64,000 nt of DNA from Lumbricus rubellus (GCA_945859605.1 OX243812.1:52156342-52220341), one strand, 5' to 3'; shown: positions 34,501 through 44,637, counted from the stretch's first letter. The notes: generated by a model from the letters alone, not told the origin. Program-made: numbers and translations.

Positions 34501-37500
34501 CCGGGGGGGGTTTTGTCCAGGGGGGGGAATGTCCGATCACCGACGGGCGTAGGCTACACTTAGCAGCTAAGTACCGGCGTAAGCTGCTCTTATAATGACG
34601 GTCTTGACCTAGAAAATGATATATTTTTGAAATGTTACGTGATTTAGACCAAGATAGGCCTAATATAAGTAGGAGATACTTCTATATTTAAAATTGAAAC
34701 CTACGCACGTTATTAAACAATGAAAACGGACATCACGCACATGTGACTGATCCAATATGGCCGCCAACGCGATAGGTTGGATTGGCTAATAAACTCGCGA
34801 TTTCCTTGTAGAATTAGGTTCAAATGATGACCGTTTCAACAAATCTGCCCGTTAATAATTATTTGATATAGCAAGTGACGAAAATAAACTATGTTTGTCC
34901 AAAGGAAATCCTGACTTTGACACGAGTTCTCAAAGGGAATTCACCGCAATTGGCATCTGTTGCTAAACGGAAAGTGGGATAACAATATTTGGTATCTGGC
35001 AAGCTAGTCTGGAAAATTGAACTTAATTTTTGATGCCATTGACAGTATTAAATTTGTGATATGGAAGAGGCAGTGGAGGACACTGAAAAGGAAGATTATC
35101 TGGGCTGTTTAAAATTCGCAAAATTATGCGCTATATAAATTAAAAGCCTAATTTTCTGAGCTTCATGCGATAATACAAAATAACGTCTGTGTAAATTCGT
35201 TTGCTATTTTATTGAAAACAACAGACAATTGCAATTTATTTATAGTAATATTTAACTTTTTGTATTTAAGGTCATATCATAATTTGTTAAACTTTAAATT
35301 GTAACTTTCTGCGTCTATGATGTTTCAATGATAATAAACGAACTGAACTCGGACTTCATGTCTATCGATTTCGTCGACGTCCATGTCTCCGTATTGTAAG
35401 AAAACATCTTTTATAGTAGTTTTGACCATGTCCTGAAAATAATCTGGCACAAAATTTGACTATGTAAAAAATAATTTGTATAAGACGCCCCCGAGTATAC
35501 CACGCGGGTAGGGTGCGTGGTTTGTAAAACTTTGTATAACCCGCGTGTTATATTCGCGAAAATACGGTAAAAGGATTGCTGTTTTACTTTGCATGGAAAT
35601 TGTAACTTGAAGCACTTTTAGAGGCATTATTTTATGAGTTTCCAGTTCACTGCTTCATCTCTTATTGCTACCTGCAAGTGCTCCTGTCCCAAAAAATAAA
35701 GGAATTTTATCATTGTTGAAGAAAAGTATTACCAAAGAAACTTAGAGATTTGGTAGAGCATCACTTGTTGATTAAACATCGTGCAGTATATTTGATGGCA
35801 TAATTATTTTTATGTGGTTGTGGAACAAACAGTTACTCCACCATCCAGCAGTTGTTCAAAGAAGCATTCATCTTTGGTTTATTTTACGAAAGTCTGTGAA
35901 TACAATCCAGTTTAGTGCATGCACTGCAGCCATGACTCGCTCCTATTCACTGCAACCTAATCAGGTCACTGTTACAATAAACTTAAGTTATAATTTATCA
36001 AAATTGGCTACATGAGGAGACCTAAATGTTTCTAATACAATTATTAACCTTACTATAGATCTGTGATAAAATCATGCAGCTTTCACCTGATTAGCTGGCA
36101 ATTCCAGGCATAGAACTTAATGTTGATTTTTGGGCATTGTGGGGAGCTTCGTCAGGGCCATGCTTTTTGATTCTATGGTTACTGGGCGTGTAAGAAAGCA
36201 TTGTTTGGTCCTTGACGTTCTATAACGAAGATGATCAACTGAGTGGAATTCGACAGATACGTCGGCTGACGCACCCCGTCCGGACATCAAACTTTGGCAG
36301 TCGGCCGAACCGAGGACCAGTCATGCAGCTGATTGAGCCTCCCTCAACCGGAATGTCACCAACTGGACGAGACAGCATGGACCCCATTGCCGGTAACGTC
36401 TTCTTCACCTTCGATTCTAATGATCAAGAATGAATTTCGAGGTTGTTGCTGGGCTTAATTACTTATCTGGGCACTTATGTGGATCCTTAATGCACGTTCA
36501 TTTAAAATGCAATTTATATCCCAGGAAACAGTGTTCAGAGATGTAGAAAAGTCATCACAGATGCACTCTTGTGGTAGATGCAGATTCCTATCCAGAATCG
36601 TTATATGACTCCTTGCATAGAGTATGTGGGTTGCATGTGGGATCAAGGAGGCGGAACTACGTACAGCCAGTGAATTCTGCATTGCACAATGTTATTCTGC
36701 AATCATACATATGATCTTCAATTTAATTGACTAAAGAATATTAAATTTTTTTATATCCTTACAATTGTTAATGTTCAGCAGGCAATTATTACCGGTAGTA
36801 CAGTCACCAGTTTGGATGACTGAAAAATTAAAATATTCTTAATTGCAGTTGAATATATGAATGATATTTAATGATTGATGTCTGTGTGTGTTCAGTTATA
36901 ATTGAATAGTGTGTGCCTTGACCGAGTCTTACACTCTGCAGCATTGCTAATTCAGCAAATCCTTATTCTCTCAGAACATGTCGCACTGGAAGCGCTTCTG
37001 AAAGGCTTTTACCGAGAGAAGCACTTTATAAATGATCATGCATGGTACAACAGTGGTTCTCAAACTTCTGCAGGTCGCGGACCAGCAATAATTTATCTGG
37101 GAAGCTCGCGGACCGCTAACTAGCCTAACTTTAATGACAAGCACAAACAAAAAAAACGAACTCTATTATAAAAAAATTATTATAGGGTTATTTATAATTA
37201 GGGATTTTTAAAATTAATAAACAAAAATTTGCACAGCCATTTGACAAGTTGAAAATAAGGCACTAGTAATGCATTTTTAAAGTCTGAGACAGAGTTTTGA
37301 ATAAATTTCGAACAATAATTCGAATAACTTCACAATTTTTAATATATAAATTAATAATTGCATAATAATGTAATTTATTTTTCACTCTCAGACTTCTTCA
37401 CGGACCGGTGATCAGGACTCTGCGGACCGGCACCGGTCCGCGGACCACCACTTTGAGAACCACTGTGGTACAAAACAATACAATTTGCAGTGAATAACCA

Positions 37501-40500
37501 TTGTGTCACTAATAATTAATTTATTCATGAGACAGTCAGTTTTGCGATGTAATTTCAGAGTTGCTTTCCCAGCTTACTAGTGTTCGCAGTCGCGCCGCCA
37601 TAGCACAGGGTATGACATCACATCTTCAGCAAATCGAAATGCATCTGGCGTCAGCCAAGTAAGTAAGATGAAACCACTGAAAATGATTGATTTTTGTGTA
37701 GCAGACATTTAAGACTAGCAGAGGGTTGGTAACAAATGTTCATTTTTGGAACTTATATTGATTTTTGTCCTATCCGTGCATTGGTGGTGTTATTTCTGTA
37801 TCTGGTGATTTTGCAGTGGCTTAATTTTTCGGGCAGTACTTTCTGCAAGTTGCAAACATGTTTTTACACAGAAGAAACATGTTTACATTAAAAATTGGGA
37901 CAATTTATGTATAAGACACTATGATAGAGAGTTTGAAACTGATGTAAATTTTAGTTAAAGTTCTTTTCCGTTTGACAACTTGTCTACATTTAGGTATAAC
38001 CCTATGTACGTGAGATGACAGATGCTGGAGTGTTTTGTGAAAATTTACCACCTAGGCTCAAGATGCTTTGCACTGTTTTCCAGACCAACTGTTGGCTCAA
38101 AACCCTTTCCCTTATCCATAACTGCCTTGCTGGCATGGTCCCATTCAATCTCAGTTCGTGTTGCACCTTGGTCTCCACCTTACCTGCAAGAACCTCTTTG
38201 CAAACTTTGACTCATAGCCTTATGGTTGTTCCATGCATGTGCTCTGCTATGGTCCATTCCAGGCATTTGTCCATGTTCTCCCATCAGCTTGCTGCTGTCT
38301 TAGTCACTTCACCTTGAGGTACTTACAACTTTGCACTTCGGGAAATACCTTTCAAGGGAATTTCATGTTCACCGACAAAGGCACTGACGCAATTCGGGAG
38401 CGCTTGTGCTATATAATTATTCAATTATAATTGCAATTTGGTGTAACTGCTCAACTACGTGCTACGCCTTGATACGACCATTAATGTGAGTCGTGGTGTA
38501 TTATGAGACTACTGGCGTCTTTCTCGTTCCGATTATTATCAAGAAATTAGAATTCACTGATAACGCCGTGGCTTTTATGACAGCTATCATCCAGGTAAGT
38601 GATTACCTGAGGATTTTAAACGACGATGATATGATCTCAGGTGTCACGTGCTTTTCTTTAAGACACCAAACGGAGAGGATGTCACAGCGTCACGTTGACT
38701 CGACTAAGACGAGTTCTACTACATCGCAGGCACGCAGTGCTACTTCTGACAGCCAATCAGCTGCTGCGAAACCATCCTCAGCGCCATCTACTGGTGGCTC
38801 GGCCTCCTCAAGCGCTCGTTCGCAGTTTCTGCTGGTTAGGTTGGTGTACCTTTAATATCTTTTTGATACATTTGTGAATGGCCTTGTACTTTGTGTGATT
38901 GCGCACAAAAATATGGACTACTCCTGTCTCTGTTGCCTCATTTTGTCTGCACTTCATCTAGAAGCTTATTTATTACGGTTTGCAAAGAAATTAAACTACG
39001 TGGAAGTCTAGTAGTTGCTAGATTGTTGTGCAGGCTGCAAAAACCTGCCAGTGTAGAAGTTCTGCTGCTCCTGGTGAAGACAGCTATAAAAAGTGTACAC
39101 TGGCCGATATGCAGTACACTGACCAATGGGTAGCAGAGTGACTGGTGGGTTGTACACTGACCAATGTGTAGTACAGTAAATGATGGATGGGTAGATTGGT
39201 CTTTGAAGAACTACCCATTAAATGCACATTATATGCCAATGCTAGGGATGTAAAGTCACAAAAAATTTGTACCCACGATGATTGCTTCTCATAGTTAACT
39301 CAAGAGACTGCTTTTCTTTAAGAAATTATCATTAAAGAAAATTTAATCGTGGATGTGATGACCGCGTGTGCATGAGACAAATGATGTTTCTACATTTGAG
39401 TCTTTACTGGGACGATCTTCTTGTAGGATAATTTCTCTGTTGGCAAAGTCCTTCAGATGCAGTTGTCTAGTGCAATACTGCAAATGTATGATGCCCTTTG
39501 CATGATGATCAGTCTTATAATGTAAAGACAAAAGCAGTAATATCGGTGTGACCTTGCGTGTGTTTCAAATTTATTTTAAAATAAATTAAAGGATTCGTTA
39601 CATCTTTTTCTGAGCCTTGGCTTATGAGTTTGAGTGGCGTGTCCTCCTCTGCTGCCTGAACGTCCTACCGACAGTGTACTGCCGATGTACTCGTTGTGGC
39701 TGAGTTGGCATGGGGGGGGGGCAATTGAAGACGAGAATCTTTTATTAAATTTATGCTCTGATTTCCCTGTATATTTCAATATACAATTGTGCATGCAAAC
39801 CACTCCTGCACACCCATAGATAAAATTATAAACAAAAGGTGCAAATTACTAAATGACATTCAAATGGTTTACGATTTAGTTGTTCATAGTGGAGAGGCAA
39901 ACAATATGTAAGATGCAATTTCGAAGTGGTTGCTATATGCACATGTTTTCTTTATTAGAACTGTTTGGAGTTTTGATTAAAGTTCTGTGTCTTCAGAATA
40001 TCATTTATTTTGGTTTTGTTTACAGAGTAAACGGAGTCTATGTGCTCAGTTGGGTCACGCAACATTGTGATAAATGTTCATTGTTCAACTCGAATTTAAT
40101 CTTTGTTTTTCTCGTTGTTCTTCAGATGTAACGAGCGAACAATGTCCGACACTGAAAAGCAAGAACACGAATTGGAAAATGCCGACAAGAGTCTTTTTGT
40201 TCAAGAATTGTATCTTAGTTCTCTGATCGACGGCCTCAATATCGAACACGGTCCCTTACCGACCGACGATAGTTCTCCTGTCGAACATAGCTCCCCTCCC
40301 ACACAACAACCACACGCGTATACATCTCCGACGGACGGCTCAAGTCCCCTGGTGAATGGAGAGACTGTTTGCGAGCCATATCCTGCCACCGCAAAGTCTT
40401 GCAATGTCGGCCGACCGGACAACGATCGGATATGGGATTTGTCGGACGCCGAGAACGAGAACGGCAGCAGTCCGCCAGACACGAGTGACAGCGAGGCGGA

Positions 40501-40576
40501 AGACGATGATGAGGAGGCGGGGGAACGCGGTTCTGCGGCCGCGAAAACGCTTCAGAAGGAGTCGAGGTTGCTGTAG
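22507..40576 (+). CDS. KCMF1: KCMF1 E3 ubiquitin ligase, eight coding exons
   Basis: 440-aa orthologue of KCMF1 (381 aa in human), a RING-less E3 ubiquitin ligase of the UBR4-linked quality-control pathway. Coding exons: 22507-22522, 29522-29689, 31246-31388, 32788-32889, 36227-36392, 37559-37658, 38663-38839, 40126-40576. Phases join exactly over 1323 bases. Domains: N-terminal MSRHE; ZZ zinc finger GVSCDACLKSNFSGLRYKC...HTTDHAMQCILTR (residues 6-60); two drought-induced-type C2H2 fingers (CSYCGRMG...H..H and CPVCAAHPGGDPNHVTDD, about 65-140); MDPIAELLSQL; a coiled-coil remnant; SQFLLVR; and SLFVQELYLSSL. The tail is longer than in vertebrates and acidic near its end. Intron 4 is an apparent AT-AC U12 intron; the other six are GT-AG. 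Confidence 0.96.
23469..25699. mobile_element. Foldback (Mutator-like?) element 1, split by a hAT element
   Basis: Two 202-bp inverted arms with one mismatch seen: 23475-23644 plus 25002-25033, and 25491-25692. They surround a 457-bp spacer. The arms consist of short subrepeats of the AAGTCCCCGA / AACTCCCCGA type. The 9-bp direct repeat GCTCATTTG flanks it (23460-23468, 25700-25708), and both ends start GGG. Without the nested hAT copy it is about 0.87 kb. The spacer holds two copies of a roughly 49-bp repeat (GGCCTATTGCATGTCACTTG). No transposase ORF. Confidence 0.85.
23645..24993. mobile_element. hAT-type element, 1349 bp, inside a foldback arm
   Basis: Ends CAGTGGTTCTCAACC / GGTTGAGAACCGCTG with GGGTCGC words. 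8-bp duplication ATCTACAC (23637-23644, 24994-25001); the uninterrupted site is visible in the opposite arm. Four diverged copies of a block with GAAGTCTTAAACCATGACTA lie at about 23898, 24022, 24137 and 24214. No intact transposase. Confidence 0.95.
25836..25909 (+). repeat. 74-bp dispersed repeat, copy 2
   Basis: Matches 14846-14919 with different flanks on both sides. Confidence 0.8.
25910..27839. other. KCMF1 intron 1 sequence, nothing recognised
   Basis: AT-rich. Only short ORFs, none with a recognisable domain. Confidence 0.5.
27840..28095 (+). repeat. 93-bp tandem repeat, 2.75 copies
   Basis: GCTTGCATGTAGTGATG starts at 27840, 27933 and 28026, an exact 93-base period. Each unit also contains a second TTGCATGTAGTG. 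The copies look identical. The array lies in KCMF1 intron 1, and the minus-strand ORF across it is only the repeat. Confidence 0.95.
28407..28502 (+). mobile_element. LINE 3'-tail fragment with (AATT)n
   Basis: GGTGGCCGTGCTGGAGCTGG then CCCTAAGTAGTCCC and an (AATT)n run (28482-28502). Homologous to the tail at 20660-20768. Confidence 0.6.
28915..29050 (-). mobile_element. SINE body fragment, minus strand
   Basis: Reverse complement of the SINE body and tail at 8530-8690 (shares GGCGTGAAACT and CAAGTGC-type words). The tRNA-like head is not evident. Confidence 0.7.
29522..29689 (+). CDS. KCMF1: KCMF1 coding exon 2 (ZZ zinc finger)
   Basis: VSCDACLKSNFSGLRYKCLV...HTTDHAMQCILTRADI. All ZZ-finger Cys and His ligands are present. 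Acceptor TGTACAG, donor GTATGC. Confidence 0.96.
29830..30428 (+). mobile_element. Non-autonomous Helitron, 599 bp, in KCMF1 intron 2
   Basis: Begins TCTATATAAATAAAAATG after A and ends GGCTGGGTACAGCTAG before T, i.e. insertion between A and T with 5' TC and 3' CTAG. The 3' end (CAACGCGTGGCTGGGTACAG) resembles the usual Helitron terminator. No inverted ends and no target duplication, as expected. It carries a long purine tract. Confidence 0.8.
30218..30398 (+). repeat. G-rich purine tract, about 180 bases
   Basis: Almost uninterrupted GGGGA/GGAGG sequence on the plus strand inside the Helitron. The strand asymmetry and G runs would allow quadruplex or triplex structures. Apparent Pro-rich minus ORFs here are artefacts of composition. 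Confidence 0.9.
30429..31245. other. Rest of KCMF1 intron 2, nothing recognised
   Basis: AT-rich without repeat ends that I could define. Confidence 0.5.
31246..31388 (+). CDS. KCMF1: KCMF1 coding exon 3 (first C2H2-type finger)
   Basis: LYYGGDTSVTNQPQSYACSY then CGRMGFTVVLLQEHIRAVHG: C-x2-C...H-x4-H. Acceptor GTTAG, donor GTACGT, phase 0 end. Confidence 0.94.
31389..32787. other. KCMF1 intron 3, nothing recognised
   Basis: Contains a short (AAGT)n run near 31524. Otherwise no recognisable feature. Confidence 0.5.
32788..32889 (+). CDS. KCMF1: KCMF1 coding exon 4 (second finger)
   Basis: 34 codons, VCPVCAAHPGGDPNHVTDDL...HRSGTEF. Acceptor CTGTAG. The exon ends at TTT directly before ATATCCTTT, a U12-type AT donor; no suitable GT donor fits the frame here. 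Confidence 0.93.
33753..34541. mobile_element. Foldback element 2, 789 bp, with GAAGCTGGAT array
   Basis: Flanked by the 9-bp duplication GACGGGCGT (33744-33752, 34542-34550). Both ends begin GGT and consist of tandem GGACAAAACCCCCCC subrepeats in inverted orientation. The interior holds four GAAGCTGGAT-like copies (33942, 33978, 34013, 34066), spaced about 36, 35 and 53 bases, and a separate 45-bp tandem repeat. No coding capacity. Confidence 0.85.
34151..34290 (+). repeat. 45-bp tandem repeat, about three copies
   Basis: CGAAACCCTGCGAGAAAACA recurs at 34151, 34196 and 34241 and decays at 34286. Inside foldback element 2. The 90-codon ORF here is only this repeat. Confidence 0.92.
35570..36208. 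other. Distal part of the AT-AC intron, nothing recognised
   Basis: No repeat boundary or coding signal until the branch site at 36209. Confidence 0.5.
36227..36392 (+). CDS. KCMF1: KCMF1 coding exon 5
   Basis: EDDQLSGIRQIRRLTHPVR...TGRDSMDPIA plus one base, donor GTAACG. The RQIRR and DSMDPIA words match the vertebrate protein. Confidence 0.92.
36393..37042. other. KCMF1 intron 5, proximal part
   Basis: Nothing defined except a LINE-tail-like fragment (CTGGAAGCGCTTCTGAAAGG...CTTTATAAATGATC) near 36985-37040. Confidence 0.45.
37051..37465. mobile_element. hAT-type MITE, 415 bp, in KCMF1 intron 5
   Basis: Ends CAGTGGTTCTCAAACTT / CTTTGAGAACCACTG with GGTCGCGGACC and CGGACC words inside. 8-bp duplication TGGTACAA (37043-37050, 37466-37473). 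AT-rich core. Confidence 0.95.
37559..37658 (+). CDS. KCMF1: KCMF1 coding exon 6
   Basis: ELLSQLTSVRSRAAIAQGM...QQIEMHLASA, start of the coiled-coil portion. Acceptor TTTCAG. The donor is taken as GTAAGT after AA; a second GTAAG four bases on is possible but would break phase. Confidence 0.88.
37659..38662. other. KCMF1 intron 6
   Basis: Around 38015-38320 is a GC-richer block that reads like the complement of a degraded repeat (CTTGCTGGCATGGTCCCATT). A LINE-tail-like piece (TTCGGGAGCGCTTGTGCTAT) lies near 38393. No gene. Confidence 0.4.
38663..38839 (+). CDS. KCMF1: KCMF1 coding exon 7
   Basis: Ser/Thr/Ala-rich segment from HQTERMSQRHVDSTK to SQFLLVR. The SQFLL(T/V)R word is conserved. Acceptor TTTAAG, donor GTTGGT after two bases of the Arg codon. 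Confidence 0.88.
38840..40125. other. KCMF1 intron 7, nothing recognised
   Basis: Contains repeated short words (ACACTGACCAATG at about 39116 and 39153) but no element boundary. Confidence 0.45.
40126..40576 (+). CDS. KCMF1: KCMF1 coding exon 8 and stop
   Basis: CNERTMSDTEKQEHELENAD then SLFVQELYLSSL, the conserved C-terminal block, followed by about 110 lineage-specific residues rich in Ser/Pro and then Asp/Glu (DSEAEDDDEEAGE). Stop TAG at 40574-40576. Acceptor TTCAG. Confidence 0.93.
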
Positions 40577-42204
40577 ACGGGGAAAAACGGATTTATGTGC
40601 AACTGGCGTCATCTTATTAAAAAAATATAGCCGTCATCTGGTGTATAGCCAATAGCTTTGCTTACCACAAAAAATTCAAGATTTGTCCGTTTGAAAAAAC
40701 ACATTCGGTGGGGGTTGGTTCGGTGTGCGTGTGGTCTTGGGTAGTTGTTGTTGCGGCCGTTTATGTTGGTCATTTTAATTGCTGGCGGTGGCGCCGCCAC
40801 TGTTTGGTGCTGGGAGTGAATATATAGGAAATGCCACGCGATTCAGTATTCATGAAATCAAATGCCTTCCTCGTCGGGTCACGCTTACCTTCTAGCTGTT
40901 GAGGGACTGCTGTACGATGTTCATGCTACTACTCTTGAGTATATCGCGTACAAGGCTGTTTGGTTCTGCTGAAACCTGTGTACAGAACTTGAAGCCGTGT
41001 ACATAAACAACCAATCTGTACATATGAACAACAACAACTCAGAGGTTTGTTTCTTGTATGTGTGTTTGTTTGCTTCTGCCTGCGTCGTGTGCGTGTGTAC
41101 AGACATGAATTTGTGATTTTAAATGTGATATGATTGCTTCGTGGCACGACTGGGACTGATTTTGTTCACACGGCTCTTTTAATTGTCCGGCTGTAAAAGT
41201 TCAGCCGCCTGTTTTACTTGTTCCATGCGTTAACCAGGCTAGTAGGTCTACCGTAGTGTGCAGCAGAGGACAGCACCCCCCCCCTCAATTGCAGAAAGAT
41301 CTCGTTTAAAGGATCATTTTAATGCATAGACAGATCTACGAGGTTTCTTGTCTCTTGCATCGTGTAATTTATCTGCACACTTGAGACTCCAGTGTTTTAG
41401 TTGTTAAAAAAATTGGTTGGTGTTGAAATTTTATAGATTTTTAAAGGCACACAAGGCAGGTCAGATTTAATGTTGTGTATTGATAATGAAATTGCTGAGC
41501 TGGCACGGGATATGTTTTTGTTTTATTAACCCTACCAAAACATCTTTTCAGTTATTTTGCTGAGGATGTTAAAATAAACTAATTCCTTCATTCATTCAGT
41601 CTTATTTATAGTGGTCCTTCTTGAAACCTACGCAGTGGATAACGATGTTAATAATAATAATAATAATGTAGATACTAGATGATTATAATGTGGATAGGAG
41701 AGGTACTGTTTGTTTTCTTTGGTCTACCATCAGATATACATGCCCTGCTGTCTGAAGGCTAATTTGAATACTGAATTTTTAGCATGATGTCTGGGAATTC
41801 TCGACTCGTGAGTGTCAGTCTTTTTGGAAAGTGTTTATGCTCTGGTGTGTATTCAGATTTCGCATCTTTTTCGCTCCGGATGTCAACAAGGAGAGAGTTA
41901 GCAGAGTAGTGCTTAATACTAAATTATTATCCTTGGCTGAAAGTCTTGCTGTGAATCGTTTTAAATGGTGAATAAACTCCTTTAAAAAGAAGATAAGTGA
42001 TGGTTTTTCTTGCAAAAGATTGACTTACATACAAAAGGAAGTGGAAGTGTCTGTGACAGAGCTTGTGACTGTATTGAGCTTGAGAAACAATTGAGCAAAA
42101 TATCCCTCTGCGAAATGTCCTATTGGAAGATGCAGCAAGGGGTATGAGGTGTTGTCGACTTTGGTTCTGTTAGCCCTGGCATGATGGTGGGAGGTTAATC
42201 CACC
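40577..42204. other. Downstream of KCMF1: 3' UTR and intergenic
   Basis: The KCMF1 3' UTR lies at the start; no polyadenylation site is assigned. An (AAT)n run occupies about 41649-41668. No gene recognised. Confidence 0.45.
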
Positions 42205-42356
42205 CAGGGTGAGAATTGCCGGGGTCTGGGGGTTCAACCACCTACTAAGTCTTTCTAGTGCCTGCATAATAAAGTCTTTTCATGCCCCGTACTTGGAACT
42301 CCACGTGGATCTTAGTCTGACCTCCAGTTAGATTTTAGTTACAATTCTCATGATGA
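42205..42356. mobile_element. hAT-type MITE, family B related copy
   Basis: Left end CAGGGTGAGAATTGCC and right region ACAATTCTCATGATG mirror the ends of the element at 21665-21814. Near-matching flanks AATCCACC / TATCCACC suggest an 8-bp duplication with one mismatch, which would place the right end slightly beyond 42356. Confidence 0.65.
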
Positions 42357-42757
42357 ATTATCCACCCTGCGCCGTTTTAGCAACTGATTTTTATTCACCA
42401 GTGGTGAGCGATGTTTAGGTGCAAGTTTCCTGAATTTCTTCTAGGTTCTGTTTAGTAATGAAAACCCAACTTTCAAGTTGTCGTGTTCTGGCTCCGCTTC
42501 TGCATAATCAAACGTCAATCAACATTTTAGCGCTTTCGAACCCTCAATTCTCATCTGGCTCTTGCTGAACTAATAATAACAGCACTCGCCTATTTTTGTT
42601 AAATTTCAGAGACTCATAAGGTTTAGGCCCTACACTGACTGCTTTGTAAGAGGATCGATGGTGAATTTAGACCCTTCTGTAGGTATAGGCCTACATGGGG
42701 CTATATTTTTGTAAATTTAAATCTCTGAATTCTGTTCAACTGAACTGTCATTTTTAA

Positions 42758-42920
42758 CCCATTAGTGCCCAAAGTGGTACAACCCAACAAATGAAGTTGT
42801 GGTTTCAGTAATCTCATCAACTTGGTGCAGTAACATGGCTGATAACTTATTTATTGATTCGCGCTACATTATCAGTACTTTCCATACTGTCCGTTTTAAA
42901 GGACGTCGGGCACTAGCCCA
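42758..42920. mobile_element. piggyBac-like MITE, small copy
   Basis: TTAA (42754-42757), then CCCATTAGTGCCC at the left. The right end reads GGACGTCGGGCACTAGCCC. It shares GACGTCGGGCACTA with the element at 51619-52018. No TTAA on the right. Confidence 0.55.
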
Positions 42921-43605
42921 GTGCTTAGGTTGCCATTGAGAATTAAGCTTTCTTCTTATTTCATACAATGCTTGGTGAATGTTTTTGATGATTTGCAACA
43001 TCTATTTACTTCATTAGCTAATTATCTTCATTTACCTAATGTCAAGTGCAGGGCACCAGCTTATTCACGAGCGTTTCATGTATTGTGATTTGTGATAGTA
43101 CTTGTGGCTCTAAGGATAAAGGTTTCCATCACATTTCTCAGGCCTTGCAATGGCAGTTTGTGTTTCCTAGTACAATCCAATGATTGTTACCATCGCATTG
43201 TACATCAGGCTTACAGGACTGCTGCAGCACGTTGACCTTGGGTGGACGGTACGCCAAGCACTTGAGTACTGGATGGTACGCCATGACCCTTGTGTACACT
43301 TACATCTGTTGCCTTGAGTCAAACTTCTGCTGCCTTAGTAAACTTTGTAAGAGATACCAAGCTATGTCACACAGGTAGACTGATTGGACATCACAATTTC
43401 CGTTGCCTGATTCATAATCATGTTAGCATCGCGCCTATCTTACATATCAACACATCGCCCATGCCTTGATTGTAGAGAAGGGACATGGAAGTTTGAAAAA
43501 CAGACATGGCTTTCTTCTGGCTGTGTAACTATCCCTGTACACGACCCTCGTCCACCATCCTAAAAGTTCGTGCACTGAAGACTAACTATAATAGGCCTAC
43601 TAGGA

Positions 43606-44637
43606 TGTAGCGAATTATTGCGCTATTATCGATTAAACTAATTTGTTATCAACATTAATTCTTAATTATAGGTAAGAGTTAAGATAGAGTAATTACTGGC
43701 GTTGTTTAGTTATTTAATCATTTGGCGAAAATGAGCAATATAACTTGAAATTATAAGTCACGTGACGTGGTAACTTAGCAACGCAACGTGACGTCATGAC
43801 GTTGTCATGGCAATTACCTTGACATTGACGGTTAAAAGTAAATAGACGAATCAGGGACGTGGAAATCGATTTAAAACCGAAAAGTTACACGTCAGAGGAT
43901 TTTGAAACAGGAATAAGTGATTCCTGTGCATGGACGTCAAGAGAGAGAGTTGGATTGTAGAAACAATCTTCTCTAAAAGTTATATTTGGCGGCCAGGAAG
44001 AGAGTTGTTGGACGTGGTTAATAGAATATTGAAGCGTCGTGTGAGGACAATAGGTTGCGAGACAGAATTCTGCTGAATAGATTCTGGTGGCTCGTTTTGG
44101 GAACCTTTTGGTCAAGGCGTGTGTGGTTGTGGAACGATTGACGGTTGGTTGGAAGAATATTCAGACGTTGTCGAGTATCACTTTGGGTGATCGGTGACTT
44201 GTGTGTGTTCGCCTGCATTGCGACGCATCACATTTATTTGAATTCAACGGCTGATGGTGGTGTTGTGAATCTACATAAACATTGGAGATGACTTGGTTCG
44301 TCATAGACCGAATTCTTCTACAGTGAAATTATTCTCACACATCATATTCGAAGCACATGGTTGCATATTCATCGAACTTCGAGCAAGACAGTTTACACAA
44401 GAAGCTGAACTATATTCCGAAGAAACTTTCATCTGTCAAGATCAGATAAGAATAATTAGAATATAATAATTATTAATAATCAACGCCAAATAAGTAATTA
44501 GGTTACGGCATTGATGTATGTTGACTTTCTATTTTAAATATATATTTCATTATTAATATTGGTTCTCTTGTGCTATGATATTAGGAGTCCAGTAATTTTC
44601 TAACTCGAATTCACGGCCTAGTTAGATAACGGCTACA
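43606..44637 (+). repeat. 5' LTR of the Gmr1-like element
   Basis: 1032 bp, TGTAGCGAATTATTGCG...GATAACGGCTACA. Sequence and length match the 3' copy. Minus-strand ORFs inside are not genes. Confidence 0.95.
43759..43814 (+). promoter_or_regulatory. Cluster of E-box, X-box and CRE motifs in the LTR
   Basis: CACGTG (43759-43764), GTAACTTAGCAAC (X-box-like), a perfect CRE TGACGTCA (43789-43796) and GTTGTCATGGCAAT (43801-43814, two mismatches to the palindromic RFX X-box GTTGCCATGGCAAC). The same cluster lies 6496 bases downstream in the 3' LTR. Sequence match only; promoter role is inferred. Confidence 0.5.

Larger units (their letters stand above)
33126..35567. mobile_element. DNA transposon with CCGTATTTTCGCG ends, TA-flanked
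   Basis: Inverted ends CCGTATTTTCGCGAATATAA / TTATATTCGCGAAAATACGG between TA dinucleotides, with TATAAGACGC-type subterminal repeats. A second left-type end starts at 33303, so the left side looks duplicated. It hosts the foldback element at 33753-34541. No transposase is visible. The superfamily was not assigned; TA duplication would fit a Tc1/mariner-type MITE. Confidence 0.7.
32890..36226 (+). other. U12-type AT-AC intron in KCMF1
   Basis: 5' end ATATCCTTT matches the U12 5' splice-site consensus for AT introns. A branch-site-like TCCTTGAC lies at 36209-36216, with the branch A 11 bases from the 3' end, which reads TATAAC. Joining 32889 to 36227 keeps phase 0 and gives SGTEF|EDDQLSGIRQIRR, aligning with the family. 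The intron also contains the nested elements at 33126-35567. Confidence 0.85.

Noticed and set aside
38015..38317. 100-codon plus ORF in KCMF1 intron 6
   Set aside because: Looks like a repeat remnant read on the wrong strand; no conserved motif and no splice sites linking it to KCMF1.
43885..44218. Minus ORFs duplicated at 50381-50714
   Set aside because: They lie in the two matching LTRs; the repetition reflects LTR identity, not a gene pair.
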